A DNA stretch of 64,000 nucleotides from Muribaculaceae bacterium (lineage in GTDB: Bacteria; Bacteroidota; Bacteroidia; Bacteroidales; Muribaculaceae). Positions 11,834 through 20,621 of this stretch are shown piece by piece (the first letter of the stretch is position 1; every line of letters starts with the position of its first letter). Where the stretch lies: the NCBI GenBank assembly GCA_017621055.1, contig JAGATX010000004.1, positions 1-64,000 of the forward strand. Reading direction: 5' to 3'. The position numbers were made by a program, and so were the translations under genes. The notes below the pieces were generated by a model. The model worked only from the letters and a program-made list of their open reading frames with translations. It ran no database searches and was not told the DNA's origin.

Positions 11834-12013
11834 ATGGCACAGATAAAAATCAAGCAGATAAAGAGCCGCATAGGCGCTCCCGCCGTGCAGAAACGCACCC
11901 TCGACGCCCTCGGCCTCAGAAAAATGAACCACACCGTGGTGAAGGAAGACACTCCTTCGGTGATGGGAATGGTAACTAAAGTACATCATCTCGTAGAGGT
12001 GACCAAAGCATAA
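11834..12013 (+). CDS. rpmD: 50S ribosomal protein L30
   Basis: L30 (59 aa) is a small 50S protein. The translation starts [20 protein letters not shown] and continues with [20 protein letters not shown] and [13 protein letters not shown], which is the conserved layout of bacterial L30. Its place between rpsE and rplO supports the call. rplO starts 14 nt downstream. Confidence 0.96.
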   Translation: MAQIKIKQIKSRIGAPAVQKRTLDALGLRKMNHTVVKEDTPSVMGMVTKVHHLVEVTKA

Positions 12014-12027
12014 AAAACGAAGCTACA

Positions 12028-12474
12028 ATGGATCTCAGTAACTTAAAACCCGCCGTCGGTTCTGTAAAGCACAACACACGTATCGGCCGCGGACCGGGTT
12101 CGGGCAAGGGCGGAACATCCACCCGCGGTCACAAGGGTGCTAAATCGCGTTCCGGCTACAGCCGCAAGATCGGTTTCGAAGGCGGCCAGATGCCCCTGCA
12201 GCGCCGTCTGCCCAAATTCGGATTCAAGAATATCAACCGCGTAGAATATAAAGCCATCAACCTCGATCTGATCTCGGCACTGGCAGAAGCACGCCAGCTG
12301 CAGAAGGTAGGTATCGACGAACTCGTCGCTGCCGGATACCTCCGTCGCGGCCAGCTCGCCAAGGTTCTTGCCGGCGGCGCCATAGCCACGGCACTGGCCG
12401 TTGAGGCAAATGCTTTCTCCGCAGCAGCCAAGGCAGCTATCGAAGCTGCCGGCGGCAGCGCAACAACTGTCTGA
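12028..12474 (+). CDS. rplO: 50S ribosomal protein L15
   Basis: L15 (148 aa) is a late-assembly 50S protein with a Gly-rich basic N-terminus ([18 protein letters not shown], about residues 20-37) followed by [18 protein letters not shown]. The C-terminal third is Ala-rich. The stop is two bases before the secY start, which links ribosomal-protein and translocon synthesis as in most bacteria. Confidence 0.98.
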   Translation: MDLSNLKPAVGSVKHNTRIGRGPGSGKGGTSTRGHKGAKSRSGYSRKIGFEGGQMPLQRRLPKFGFKNINRVEYKAINLDLISALAEARQLQKVGIDELVAAGYLRRGQLAKVLAGGAIATALAVEANAFSAAAKAAIEAAGGSATTV

Positions 12475-12476
12475 CC

Positions 12477-13820
12477 ATGAGATTTTTCGAGACACTTAAA
12501 AACATCTGGACAATCCAGGAACTGCGTCACCGGCTGCTGATCACCATGCTTCTGGTGTTCATCTACCGACTGGGCTGCTACGTTGTTCTTCCGGGCATAT
12601 CGGCCTCCGATATCGAAGCCCTGGAGAGCTTCACCAACAGCAGCGGCCTGATGCAGCTCCTCGATATGTTCTCCGGCGGCGCCTTCTCGCAGGCCTCGAT
12701 ATTTGCCCTGGGTATCATGCCCTACATCACGGCATCTATCGTCATCCAGCTCTGCGGCATGATTCTCCCCTCTTTCCAGAAAATGCAGAGGGAAGGCGAA
12801 AGCGGACGCCAGAAAATGAACCAGTACACGCGCTATCTCACGGTATTAATCCTGCTGATGCAGGCACCCGCATACCTGATCAACCTTCAGGTGCAGGTCA
12901 ACAGTGCCAACGGCGCCCTCCACTTCGGTTTCTGGACCGTCGCTTACATGACCGTAATCCTGACCGCCGGCTCGATGTTCATCATGTGGCTCGGCGAGCG
13001 CATTACCGACCGCGGCATAGGCAACGGCATATCGTTCATCATCCTTGTGGGCATCATAGCCCGCCTGCCCCAGGCCCTCTTCTTCGAGTTCACCACACGC
13101 CTGCCCGGCGACGGCGCCGGTCAGGGCGGCCTGGTGATGTTCCTGGTGGAAGTGATACTGCTCTTTGCCGTTACGGTATGCGCCGTGCTCCTGGTACAAG
13201 GTACCCGCAAAGTGCCCGTGCAGTATGCCAAGCGCATTGTGGGCAACCGCCAGTACGGCGGTGCCCGCCAGTACATTCCCCTTAAGGTGAATGCTGCCGG
13301 CGTGATGCCCATAATCTTTGCCCAGGCAATAATGTTCATACCCATGACCCTTGCCGGCTTCCGTGGCGGCGACTCCGGCTTCATGCTGGCCTTCACCGAC
13401 ATCAACGGCTTCTGGTACAACGCAGTGTTCTTCATCCTCATCGTTGCCTTCACATATTTCTACACCGCCATCACGGTGCGTCCCACCCAGATGGCCGAGG
13501 ACATGAAGCGCAACAACGGATTTATCCCCGGTGTGAAACCCGGCAAGAAGACCGCCGAATACCTCGACGCCATCATGAGCCGCATAACCCTGCCCGGCTC
13601 CATCTTCCTGGGCGTGGTGGCCATTCTTCCCGCATTCGCGCGCTTCCTGGGAATCAACCAGAACTTCGCGCAGTTCTTCGGCGGCACATCGCTGCTGATC
13701 ATGGTGGGTGTCGTGCTCGACACACTCCAGCAGGTAGAATCGCATCTGATGATGCACCACTACGACGGACTGATGAAAGAAGGCAAAATCAAGGGCCGCA
13801 CCACCGGCCAGGCTTATTGA
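12477..13820 (+). CDS. secY: Protein translocase subunit SecY
   Basis: SecY (447 aa) is the channel of the Sec translocon in the inner membrane, working with SecE, SecG and SecA. Ten hydrophobic segments are visible. Conserved parts include the plug region after TM1, MLPYITAS-like LGIMPYITASIVIQL in TM2, GERITDRGIGNGISFIIL, and the cytoplasmic loop KVPVQYAKRIVGNRQYGG. The last segment ends LMKEGKIKGRTTGQAY. In many bacteria adk follows; here map follows directly after 27 nt. Confidence 0.98.
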   Translation: MRFFETLKNIWTIQELRHRLLITMLLVFIYRLGCYVVLPGISASDIEALESFTNSSGLMQLLDMFSGGAFSQASIFALGIMPYITASIVIQLCGMILPSFQKMQREGESGRQKMNQYTRYLTVLILLMQAPAYLINLQVQVNSANGALHFGFWTVAYMTVILTAGSMFIMWLGERITDRGIGNGISFIILVGIIARLPQALFFEFTTRLPGDGAGQGGLVMFLVEVILLFAVTVCAVLLVQGTRKVPVQYAKRIVGNRQYGGARQYIPLKVNAAGVMPIIFAQAIMFIPMTLAGFRGGDSGFMLAFTDINGFWYNAVFFILIVAFTYFYTAITVRPTQMAEDMKRNNGFIPGVKPGKKTAEYLDAIMSRITLPGSIFLGVVAILPAFARFLGINQNFAQFFGGTSLLIMVGVVLDTLQQVESHLMMHHYDGLMKEGKIKGRTTGQAY

Positions 13821-13847
13821 ACCTCCTGACAAGACATCGACAGCACG

Positions 13848-14630
13848 ATGATATACCTCAAGACACCGGAAGAAATCGAAATCATGCGCATCCCCGCGGA
13901 GCTGCTCTCGCGCACCATGGGTGAACTGGCGCTGTGGGTTCGTCCCGGCGTTACCACACGCAAGCTCGACACCATTGCCCGCGAATATATGGCGGACAAT
14001 GGTGGCAAGCCTGCCTGTCTGGGCTACGCAGGATTTCCGGGAGCCCTGTGTATCGAAGTCAACGAGACGGTAGTGCACGGTTTTCCGTCCGACACCGAGC
14101 TCCGCGAAGGCGATATAGTGGGCATCGACACAGTGGTGGAGAAAGAAGGCTTCATGGCCGATATGTGCTATACCTTTGCCGTCGGCGAGATCGACCAGGC
14201 AAAGACGGCACTGTGCCGCACCACCCGCGAGAGCCTTTACGTGGGCATCGGCGCCGCCGTCGAAGGCGCGCGCATAGGTGATGTTGCAAACGCCATCCAG
14301 ACCTACTGCGAGAGCCGCGGCTACAGCCTCGTCCGCGAAATGTGCGGCCACGGCATAGGCCGCAAGATGCACGAGGCTCCCGAAGTGCCCAACTACGGGC
14401 GCCGCGGCATAGGCCCCCGCCTTACCGAAGGAATGTGCATATGCATAGAGCCGATGGTGAACATGGGCAGCAGAAACATAGTGATAAGCTCTGACGGCTG
14501 GCAGTGCCGCACACGCGACCGCAAACCGTCGGCACACTATGAGCACACCCTCGCAATCATCGACGGCAAGGCGCAGCCCCTCACCACTTTCGATTATATT
14601 CATCAGGCAATACCCGACAGATTCAAATAA
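13848..14630 (+). CDS. map: Methionine aminopeptidase, type I
   Basis: This 260-aa M24 metalloenzyme removes the initiator Met from nascent chains in the cytoplasm. The dinuclear metal ligands can be traced: Asp in VGIDTVV and the Asp in [12 protein letters not shown], His in [19 protein letters not shown], Glu in CICIEPMV and Glu in HYEHTLAI. It has no N-terminal zinc-finger extension. It lies between secY and infA, as in many spc clusters; the infA start follows after 10 nt. Confidence 0.97.
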   Translation: MIYLKTPEEIEIMRIPAELLSRTMGELALWVRPGVTTRKLDTIAREYMADNGGKPACLGYAGFPGALCIEVNETVVHGFPSDTELREGDIVGIDTVVEKEGFMADMCYTFAVGEIDQAKTALCRTTRESLYVGIGAAVEGARIGDVANAIQTYCESRGYSLVREMCGHGIGRKMHEAPEVPNYGRRGIGPRLTEGMCICIEPMVNMGSRNIVISSDGWQCRTRDRKPSAHYEHTLAIIDGKAQPLTTFDYIHQAIPDRFK

Positions 14631-14640
14631 AGCCCGCTAT

Positions 14641-14859
14641 ATGGCAAAACAAACAGCAATCGAACAGGACGGAACCATCGTCGAGGCTCTCTCCAACGCA
14701 ATGTTCAGAGTGGAACTCGAGAACGGCCATGAAATCACGGCCCACATTTCGGGAAAGATGCGCATGCATTATATAAAGATCCTTCCCGGAGATAAAGTGC
14801 GTGTCGAGATGTCGCCCTACGACCTCAGCAAAGGCCGGATTGCTTTCCGCTATAAATAA
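14641..14859 (+). CDS. infA: Translation initiation factor IF-1
   Basis: IF-1 (72 aa) is an OB-fold protein that occupies the 30S A site during initiation. The sequence [20 protein letters not shown]...[20 protein letters not shown] and the end [14 protein letters not shown] are near-universal. The upstream in-frame frame that overlaps map is not used: the ATG at this position gives exactly the family length. It is followed 24 nt later by rpmJ. Confidence 0.97.
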   Translation: MAKQTAIEQDGTIVEALSNAMFRVELENGHEITAHISGKMRMHYIKILPGDKVRVEMSPYDLSKGRIAFRYK

Positions 14860-14883
14860 GCAAACAACACTACACTAAAAGAT

Positions 14884-15000
14884 ATGAAAGTTAGAGCTTC
14901 CGTCAAGAAACGCACCCCGGACAGCAAAATAGTCCGTCGCAAAGGACGTCTTTACGTCATCAACAAAAAGAATCCCAAATACAAACAGCGTCAAGGATAA
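14884..15000 (+). CDS. rpmJ: 50S ribosomal protein L36, zinc-free type
   Basis: L36 (38 aa) is the smallest 50S protein. The frame [20 protein letters not shown] ending NPKYKQRQG matches L36. Compared with zinc-binding L36, the Cys positions hold Thr/Ser/Asn and no Cys or zinc knuckle remains, so this is the C-minus form that keeps working under zinc limitation. It sits between infA and rpsM as usual. It is too short for most ORF callers. Confidence 0.95.
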   Translation: MKVRASVKKRTPDSKIVRRKGRLYVINKKNPKYKQRQG

Positions 15001-15006
15001 AATACT

Positions 15007-15387
15007 ATGGCAGTACGAATAGTGGGAGTTGACCTCCCCCAGAACAAAAGAGGTGAAATCGCCTTGACTTACATCTACGGCATCGGTCGCAGCGCTGCTA
15101 AGAGCATACTCAGCAAAGCCGGTATCAGCTATGACACCAAGGTACAGGACTGGACCGACGAAGAAGCTGCGAAAGTACGTGAAGTAATAGGCAGCGACTA
15201 CAAAGTAGAGGGCGACCTCCGCAGCGAGATCCAGCTCAACATCAAGCGTCTGATGGACATAGGCTGCTACCGCGGCATCCGTCACCGCAACGGCCTGCCC
15301 GTGCGCGGCCAGAGCACCAAGAACAACGCCCGCACCCGCAAGGGCCGCAAGAAAACCGTTGCCAACAAGAAAAAAGCTACTAAATAA
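15007..15387 (+). CDS. rpsM: 30S ribosomal protein S13
   Basis: S13 (126 aa) forms bridges from the 30S head to L5 and contacts P-site tRNA. Typical segments are [20 protein letters not shown] and the C-terminal [20 protein letters not shown] followed by a Lys-rich tail. It opens the alpha part of the cluster; S4 represses at this point in E. coli, but only 6 nt separate it from rpmJ here. Confidence 0.98.
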   Translation: MAVRIVGVDLPQNKRGEIALTYIYGIGRSAAKSILSKAGISYDTKVQDWTDEEAAKVREVIGSDYKVEGDLRSEIQLNIKRLMDIGCYRGIRHRNGLPVRGQSTKNNARTRKGRKKTVANKKKATK

Positions 15388-15395
15388 GAACTGAT

Positions 15396-15785
15396 ATGGC
15401 AAAAAAAACAGTCGCAGCGAAAAAACGCAACGTTAAGGTTGGCGCAGAAGGCCAGCTTCACGTTCATTCGTCGTTCAACAACATCATCGTGTGCCTTGCC
15501 AACAGCGAAGGTCAGGTTATCTCCTGGAGCAGCGCCGGCAAGATGGGCTTCCGCGGTTCGAAGAAGAACACGCCGTATGCCGCACAGATGGCAGCCCAGG
15601 ATTGCGCCAAGACGGCCTACGACCTTGGCCTGCGCAAAGTAAAGGCCTATCTCAAAGGCCCGGGCAACGGTCGCGAGAGCGCCGTCCGCACCATCCACGG
15701 CGCCGGTATCGCCGTAACAGAGATTATCGACGTTACGCCCCTGCCCCATAACGGCTGCCGTCCTCCCAAACGCAGAAGAGTCTAA
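15396..15785 (+). CDS. rpsK: 30S ribosomal protein S11
   Basis: S11 (129 aa) lies on the 30S platform beside the mRNA exit. The core [20 protein letters not shown] and the C-terminal ITDVTP-like [21 protein letters not shown] are diagnostic. It follows rpsM by 8 nt. After it comes the longest spacer of the whole ribosomal cluster, 310 nt, before rpsD. Confidence 0.98.
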   Translation: MAKKTVAAKKRNVKVGAEGQLHVHSSFNNIIVCLANSEGQVISWSSAGKMGFRGSKKNTPYAAQMAAQDCAKTAYDLGLRKVKAYLKGPGNGRESAVRTIHGAGIAVTEIIDVTPLPHNGCRPPKRRRV

Positions 15786-16095
15786 TCAGTTGTCGGCCTC
15801 GGCGGCGAGCCCGCACCTCTGCGGAGCGGCAAAGCGGCCGGGACAACGACTCCAACTTTCCTTTTAGTAAGTATCTCTTCCCGACATAACAACAAACTCA
15901 CGTCGGAAGTGCCACCGGGGCAGCGGTCCGCCAAGGCCGCCCGACACAGGCCATCGAACGGTCACCGCCGCAGAGCGATTGGGTCATATTCATTTCACCT
16001 CTCTATGACCGCGGCTGCGCTCCAGCGACAAACAGACATCCCGACAGGCCGCCCGGCACCAACCCGACACAACCTAACTGATTAAACCAAGCAAA
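15786..16095 (+). promoter_or_regulatory. 310-nt structured spacer before rpsD, possible S4 autoregulatory leader
   Basis: No gene is seen here. GTTGTC (15789-15794) pairs with GACAAC (15842-15847); next to it GGCC (15795-15798) pairs with GGCC (15836-15839), and an inner CCGC/GCGG hairpin completes a branched domain. A second hairpin, GGTCAT (15982-15987) with ATGACC (16005-16010), stands nearer the gene. No TAnnTTTG box was noticed. S4 autoregulates in both E. coli and Bacillus, and in Bacillus the site is directly upstream of rpsD. That this spacer does the same is inference from fold and place. Confidence 0.5.
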
Positions 16096-16701
16096 ATGGC
16101 AAGATACACAGGTCCCAAGACCAAAATCGCCCGTAAATTCGGCGAGCCCATCTTCGGCGAAGACAAAGTATTGGCACGACGCAACTTCCCGCCGGGCCAG
16201 CACGGCCAGAACAAACGCCGCAAAACGAGCGAGTACGGCATTCAGCTTCGTGAAAAGCAGAAAGCCAAATATACCTATGGCGTGCTCGAACGCCAGTTCC
16301 GCAATCTCTTCGAGAAAGCATCGTCGCTCAAAGGTATCACCGGTGAAATTCTCCTCCAGCTTCTGGAAGGCCGTCTCGACAACGTGGTATACCGTCTGGG
16401 CATAGCTCCCACACGTGCCGCCGCCCGTCAGCTGGTACTCCACAAGCACATAGTAGTGAACGGCAAGGTTCTGAACGTGCCTTCATATGCCGTACAGCCC
16501 GGCGACATCATCGGAGTGCGCGAGCGCTCCAAGAGCCTGGAAGTCATTGCCGACTGCCTGGCCGGCTTCAACCACAGCAAATATCCCTGGATAGAGTGGG
16601 ACGAAGCCACCAAGAGCGGCAAATACCTCCACGTGCCCGCTCGTGCCGACATTCCCGAGAACATCAAGGAACAGTCGATTGTCGAGCTCTACTCCAAGTA
16701 A
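16096..16701 (+). CDS. rpsD: 30S ribosomal protein S4
   Basis: S4 (201 aa) nucleates the 5' domain of 16S rRNA and influences accuracy. It starts [20 protein letters not shown] and has the S4 RNA-binding domain around [20 protein letters not shown] (about residues 94-113). It has no N-terminal zinc-binding Cys cluster. It is preceded by the 310-nt structured spacer and followed 21 nt later by rpoA. Confidence 0.98.
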   Translation: MARYTGPKTKIARKFGEPIFGEDKVLARRNFPPGQHGQNKRRKTSEYGIQLREKQKAKYTYGVLERQFRNLFEKASSLKGITGEILLQLLEGRLDNVVYRLGIAPTRAAARQLVLHKHIVVNGKVLNVPSYAVQPGDIIGVRERSKSLEVIADCLAGFNHSKYPWIEWDEATKSGKYLHVPARADIPENIKEQSIVELYSK

Positions 16702-16722
16702 TAATCCTTAGACCAACGATCC

Positions 16723-17715
16723 ATGGCTATATTAGCATTCCAGAAACCCGAAGCAGTTGTAATGGTGGAATCCAACAGCCGCTACGGTAAATTTGAGTTC
16801 AAACCCTTGGAACCAGGCTATGGCATCACCGTAGGCAACGCCCTGCGACGTGTACTGCTGTCGTCGCTCGAAGGCTTCGCCATATCGTCGATAAAAATCG
16901 ACGGTGTGAAAAACGAATTCGACACCGTGCCGGGCGTTAAGGAAGATGTTACCAACATCATCCTCAACCTCAAGCAGGTAGACCTTAAGCAGCGCGTCGA
17001 AGACACCGAGTTCGAGCGCGTGACCATCAATGTATCCGGCAAGGAGGAATTCACTGCCGGCGATATCGCCGAGGCCCTCACCGCCTTCGAGGTCATGAAC
17101 CCTGAACTTGTGATCTGTCATCTGGACAAGAGCGCCGGTTTCAATATCACGCTGACCATCAACAAGGGTCGCAGCTGGGTGCCCGCCGAAGAGAACGTGA
17201 CCCCCAACGACGATATCGATACCATCGCCATCGACTCTATCTACACGCCCATCAAGAACGTGAAATATACCGTCGAGAACACGCGCGTGGACCAGAAGAC
17301 CGACTACGACAAACTCACCCTCGAGATAACCACCAACGGCTCCATCCTCCCCAAGGACGCAGTCAAGGAGGCCGCAAAAATACTGATTTACCACTTCATG
17401 CTCTTCTCGGACGAGAAGATCACACTCGAAACCACCGAGCCCGATCCGGGTGAGGAGTTCGACGAGGAAGTGCTGCACATGCGCCAGCTTCTCAAGAGCA
17501 AGCTGGTTGACATGCAGCTGTCGGTACGCGCCCTCAACTGCCTCAAGAGCGCCGAGGTGGAAACTCTGGCCGAACTCGTGGTGTTCAACAAAACCGACCT
17601 GCTTAAGTTCCGCAACTTCGGCAAAAAGTCGCTCGTGGAGCTTGAGAGCCTGCTCAACAGCCTGAATCTTTCGTTCGGCATGGACATCTCTAAGTACAAA
17701 CTCGATAAAGAATAA
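16723..17715 (+). CDS. rpoA: DNA-directed RNA polymerase subunit alpha
   Basis: Alpha (330 aa) dimerises to start RNA polymerase assembly. The N-terminal domain shows [20 protein letters not shown] and [21 protein letters not shown] linker near residues 235-255 leads to the C-terminal domain ([39 protein letters not shown]), the helix-hairpin-helix part that binds UP elements and activators. It lies between rpsD and rplQ, the usual alpha-operon order. Confidence 0.98.
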   Translation: MAILAFQKPEAVVMVESNSRYGKFEFKPLEPGYGITVGNALRRVLLSSLEGFAISSIKIDGVKNEFDTVPGVKEDVTNIILNLKQVDLKQRVEDTEFERVTINVSGKEEFTAGDIAEALTAFEVMNPELVICHLDKSAGFNITLTINKGRSWVPAEENVTPNDDIDTIAIDSIYTPIKNVKYTVENTRVDQKTDYDKLTLEITTNGSILPKDAVKEAAKILIYHFMLFSDEKITLETTEPDPGEEFDEEVLHMRQLLKSKLVDMQLSVRALNCLKSAEVETLAELVVFNKTDLLKFRNFGKKSLVELESLLNSLNLSFGMDISKYKLDKE

Positions 17716-17723
17716 TCATTCCG

Positions 17724-18224
17724 ATGAGACACAATAAAAAATTCAACCACCTTGGCCGCCAGACCGCTCACCGTGCCTCCCTGCTGGCCAACATGACGGT
17801 GTCGCTTATCTTCCACAAGCGTATCAACACCACCCTTGCCAAAGCCAAGGCCCTGCGCGTATATGCCGAGCCGCTGATCAACCGTGCCAAGGAGGATACC
17901 ACCGCCAACCGCCGCCTTGTGTTCGCACACCTGCAGAACAAGGAAGCCATCAAAATCCTGTTCCAGGACATCGCCGAGAAGATTGCCAACCGTCCCGGCG
18001 GCTACACCCGCATCCTTAAGACCGGCAACCGTCTGGGCGACAACGCCAAGACCTGCTTCATCGAACTTGTGGACTACAACGAGGCCATGCTCGGCGGCAA
18101 GGAAGAGGCCAAGACCAAAACAACCCGCCGTTCGCGCCGCAAAGGCGCCAAGAGCGCCGAGGCTGCTGCCGAAAACCCCGTTGCAGAGGTTAAGGAAGAA
18201 CCCAAGGAACTCCCCGAAGCTTAA
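17724..18224 (+). CDS. rplQ: 50S ribosomal protein L17 with C-terminal extension
   Basis: L17 (166 aa) borders the exit tunnel. The first about 120 residues are the family core ([40 protein letters not shown]). The last about 45 residues are an added tail, first basic ([15 protein letters not shown]) and then rich in Ala, Glu and Pro, which E. coli L17 (127 aa) lacks. It is the last gene of the cluster; a strong terminator follows about 55 nt later. Confidence 0.97.
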   Translation: MRHNKKFNHLGRQTAHRASLLANMTVSLIFHKRINTTLAKAKALRVYAEPLINRAKEDTTANRRLVFAHLQNKEAIKILFQDIAEKIANRPGGYTRILKTGNRLGDNAKTCFIELVDYNEAMLGGKEEAKTKTTRRSRRKGAKSAEAAAENPVAEVKEEPKELPEA

Positions 18225-18280
18225 AAGCATCAACCGCAGGCCACCGGGGGCGTCAGCGCCACCGGGAGCCTTGAAATACC

Positions 18281-18320
18281 AAAAAAGCGCCACGACCGTG
18301 CGGTTGTGGCGCTTTTTTTG
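18281..18320 (+). terminator. Bidirectional intrinsic terminator closing the ribosomal cluster
   Basis: GCGCCACGACCG (18287-18298) pairs with CGGTTGTGGCGC (18301-18312) with one G-T pair, flanked by six A on the left and seven T on the right. It can stop transcription from rplQ on the + strand and from rsgA on the minus strand. Confidence 0.9.
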
Positions 18321-18340
18321 TGGTTATGTGGGCTGGTAGC

Positions 18341-18377
18341 TTATGTGACTGATGCGGCTGATGTGACTTATGTGACT
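18341..18377. repeat. Short degenerate tandem repeat (ATGTGACTG-like units)
   Basis: About four imperfect 9-nt units related to TGATGTGAC occur between the terminator and the end of rsgA. The reverse complement (AGTCACATCA) is the same unit as the tandem repeat at 35833-35865. No coding or promoter role is apparent. Confidence 0.6.
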
Positions 18378-18402
18378 TTTGGGGCTTGTGGGGATGAGTT
18401 TT

Positions 18403-19344
18403 TTATTGGGGTTTGCGGTATTTGTCGGCGCCGGAGCATTCGTCGAGTATGCTCAGATAAGAGGCATAGCGCGAGCGGGCTATTCGCGCATCGTCGACGG
18501 CTTTGAGCACGGCACATCCAGGTTCGTGTGTATGTGTGCAGTTTCCGAAGCGGCAGTGCGCCGATTCGGCGAAAATCTCCGGAAAAAAGTGCCCCACTTC
18601 CTCACGTTCGAATTCCACGGTCCCGAAGCCGCGTACTCCGGGAGTGTCGATTATGTTACCTCCGCCGGGCAGGGGGAACATTTCGGAGAAAGTGGTGGTG
18701 TGCATGCCGCTGTCGTTGGCTTGCGAAATTTCGCCGGTGCGGAGGTCGAGGCCCGGTATGAGCGCATTGATGAGGCTCGATTTGCCTACGCCGGAGTTGC
18801 CCGAAAGAAGGGTGGTCTTTCCGGCGAGAGCGTCGCGGAGGCTGTCCATGCCGCTGCCGGTGAGCGCCGATACTGCGATTGCCGGATAGCCGATCGATGA
18901 GTAGAGGTAAAGCACGGCGTCGAGGAGTTCGGCATCGTCGGGGTCTGTCAGCAGGTCGGCTTTGTTTATGACGAGCATTGCGTCGACGCCGTAAGCGCTG
19001 GCGGAGGCCAGAAAACGGTCGATGAACGTCAATGACGTCGGCGGATGCACGAGCGTTGCCACGAGCATGGCGCAGTCCACGTTGGCGGCTATAATGCTTG
19101 CAGCCTTGGAGAGGTTGCTGGCACGCCGGATGATGTAGTTACGCCGGTCGCAGATGGTGTAGATCACGCCGGTGCCGTCGTCGCCGATATTGAATTCCAC
19201 GCGGTCGCCGACGGCCACGGGGTTGGTGGTGCGTATGCCCTGCATGCGGAATTTTCCTTTGATCTTGCAGGGCACTTGCTCTCCCGAGGCGTCGGCGGCG
19301 ACGAGGTAGTCGGAACCGGTGTTTTTTATTACGGTTCCTGTCAT
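18403..19344 (-). CDS. rsgA: Ribosome small subunit-dependent GTPase A
   Basis: RsgA/YjeQ (313 aa) checks late 30S assembly and is released on GTP hydrolysis. It has an N-terminal OB fold, then a circularly permuted GTPase: NKAD (G4, residues 127-130), GNSGVGKSS P-loop (182-190), DTPG (G3, 233-236). The zinc site Cys264, Cys269, His271, Cys277 has the same spacing as in E. coli RsgA. The start chosen overlaps the DUF1015 stop (ATGA); a more upstream in-frame Met would give 16 extra non-conserved residues. It is the last gene of the fur-purA-DUF1015-rsgA operon. Confidence 0.95.
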   Translation of the reverse strand: MTGTVIKNTGSDYLVAADASGEQVPCKIKGKFRMQGIRTTNPVAVGDRVEFNIGDDGTGVIYTICDRRNYIIRRASNLSKAASIIAANVDCAMLVATLVHPPTSLTFIDRFLASASAYGVDAMLVINKADLLTDPDDAELLDAVLYLYSSIGYPAIAVSALTGSGMDSLRDALAGKTTLLSGNSGVGKSSLINALIPGLDLRTGEISQANDSGMHTTTFSEMFPLPGGGNIIDTPGVRGFGTVEFEREEVGHFFPEIFAESAHCRFGNCTHTHEPGCAVLKAVDDARIARSRYASYLSILDECSGADKYRKPQ

Positions 19345-20582
19345 TCGAGGGAGTGGATAACGAGCCCTGAGCGGAGTTTGGGCTCGAACCATGTTGTTTT
19401 CGGGGGCATTATGTTGCCGGTATCTGCTATGTTCATCAGCTGGTCCATGCTCACGGGGAAGAGGGCGAGGGCGAACGCCATTTCGCCGCTGTCCACTCTG
19501 CGTTTGAGCTCGTCGAGGCCGCGTATTCCGCCGACGAAGTCTATTCGTTTGTCGGAGCGCAGGTCGGTGATGCCTATGATGTCGCGCAGAATGAGGTCGG
19601 ACGATATCGTCACGTCAAGGCAGCCTATGGGGTCGGCGTCATTGTAGCGGCCTTCGCGGGCGGTGAGCGAGTACCAGCGGCCTTCGAGGTAAAGCGAGAA
19701 GTTGTGGAGGGCGGCGGGTCGGTACGGCTCGGTGCCTTTGTCCTCGATGATGAATTCGCGCTCGAGACGTTCGAGGAATTCGGCAGGGCTCAGACCGTTG
19801 AGATCGCGCACCACGCGGTTGTAGTCGATGATTTTGAGGTGGGAGGCCGGGAATGCCACGGCAAGGAAATAGTTGTATTCCTCGTCGCCGCGGTGGTTGG
19901 GGTTCAGGCGTGCTTTCTCGTTGCCTACCAGTGCTGCCGCCGCCGAGCGATGGTGGCCGTCGGCGATATAGAGACAGGGTATTTTTGCGAAGGCATCGGT
20001 GATGGCGTCGTTGTCGGCGGGGTCCACAACCCAGAAGTGATGGCCGAAGCCGTCGGGTGCCACAAAATCGTACTCGGGTTCGCGCATGGCAGTGCGGCGG
20101 ATGATGTCGTCGAGGACTTTGTTGTCCGGGAAGGCGAAGAACACGGGCTCGATGTTTGCGTTGTTCACGCGTACGTGCTTCATGCGGTCCTCTTCCTTGT
20201 CGCGGCGGGTCAGTTCATGCTTTTTGATGCGGCCTTCCATGTAGTCGTTCACCCAGGCGGCGACAACAATGCCGAACTGAGTGCGGCCGTCCATTGTCTG
20301 GGCGTAGATATAATAATGGTCGGTGTCATCCTGCACGAGCCATCCGTTGTCGCGGAATGCCTTGAAGTTTTCCACCGCTTTTTGATAAACGCGGGGATCG
20401 TGCTCGTCGGTTCCCGGCTCGAAATCTATTTCAGGCTTGATAATGTGGTAGAGTGAACGGGGGTTGCCTTCGGCCTCGCAGCGTGCTTCGTCGCTGCTGA
20501 GCACATCGTAAGGGCGCGATGCCACCTGCGTCACTAACTGTCGGGGCGGACGTATGCCCCTGAAGGGTTTTACTTTGGCCAT
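19341..20582 (-). CDS. DUF1015 family protein
   Basis: This 413-aa cytosolic protein starts MAKVKPFRGIRPPRQLVTQV and includes SRPYDVLSSDEARCEAEGNP, an EEDRMKHVRVN segment and the signature IADGHHRSAAAA (about residues 203-214). These are marks of DUF1015, a family distantly related in fold to ParB/sulfiredoxin and to ADP-dependent free-serine kinases. Activity on serine is a possibility only. In Bacteroidota this gene often sits beside serine biosynthesis genes (from memory); here it lies between purA (39 nt away) and rsgA (4-nt overlap). Confidence 0.85.
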   Translation of the reverse strand: MAKVKPFRGIRPPRQLVTQVASRPYDVLSSDEARCEAEGNPRSLYHIIKPEIDFEPGTDEHDPRVYQKAVENFKAFRDNGWLVQDDTDHYYIYAQTMDGRTQFGIVVAAWVNDYMEGRIKKHELTRRDKEEDRMKHVRVNNANIEPVFFAFPDNKVLDDIIRRTAMREPEYDFVAPDGFGHHFWVVDPADNDAITDAFAKIPCLYIADGHHRSAAAALVGNEKARLNPNHRGDEEYNYFLAVAFPASHLKIIDYNRVVRDLNGLSPAEFLERLEREFIIEDKGTEPYRPAALHNFSLYLEGRWYSLTAREGRYNDADPIGCLDVTISSDLILRDIIGITDLRSDKRIDFVGGIRGLDELKRRVDSGEMAFALALFPVSMDQLMNIADTGNIMPPKTTWFEPKLRSGLVIHSLE

Positions 20583-20621
20583 GTCTTTGTGTTTTAGGTA
20601 GTATAGAGGGTATGAGGGCCA

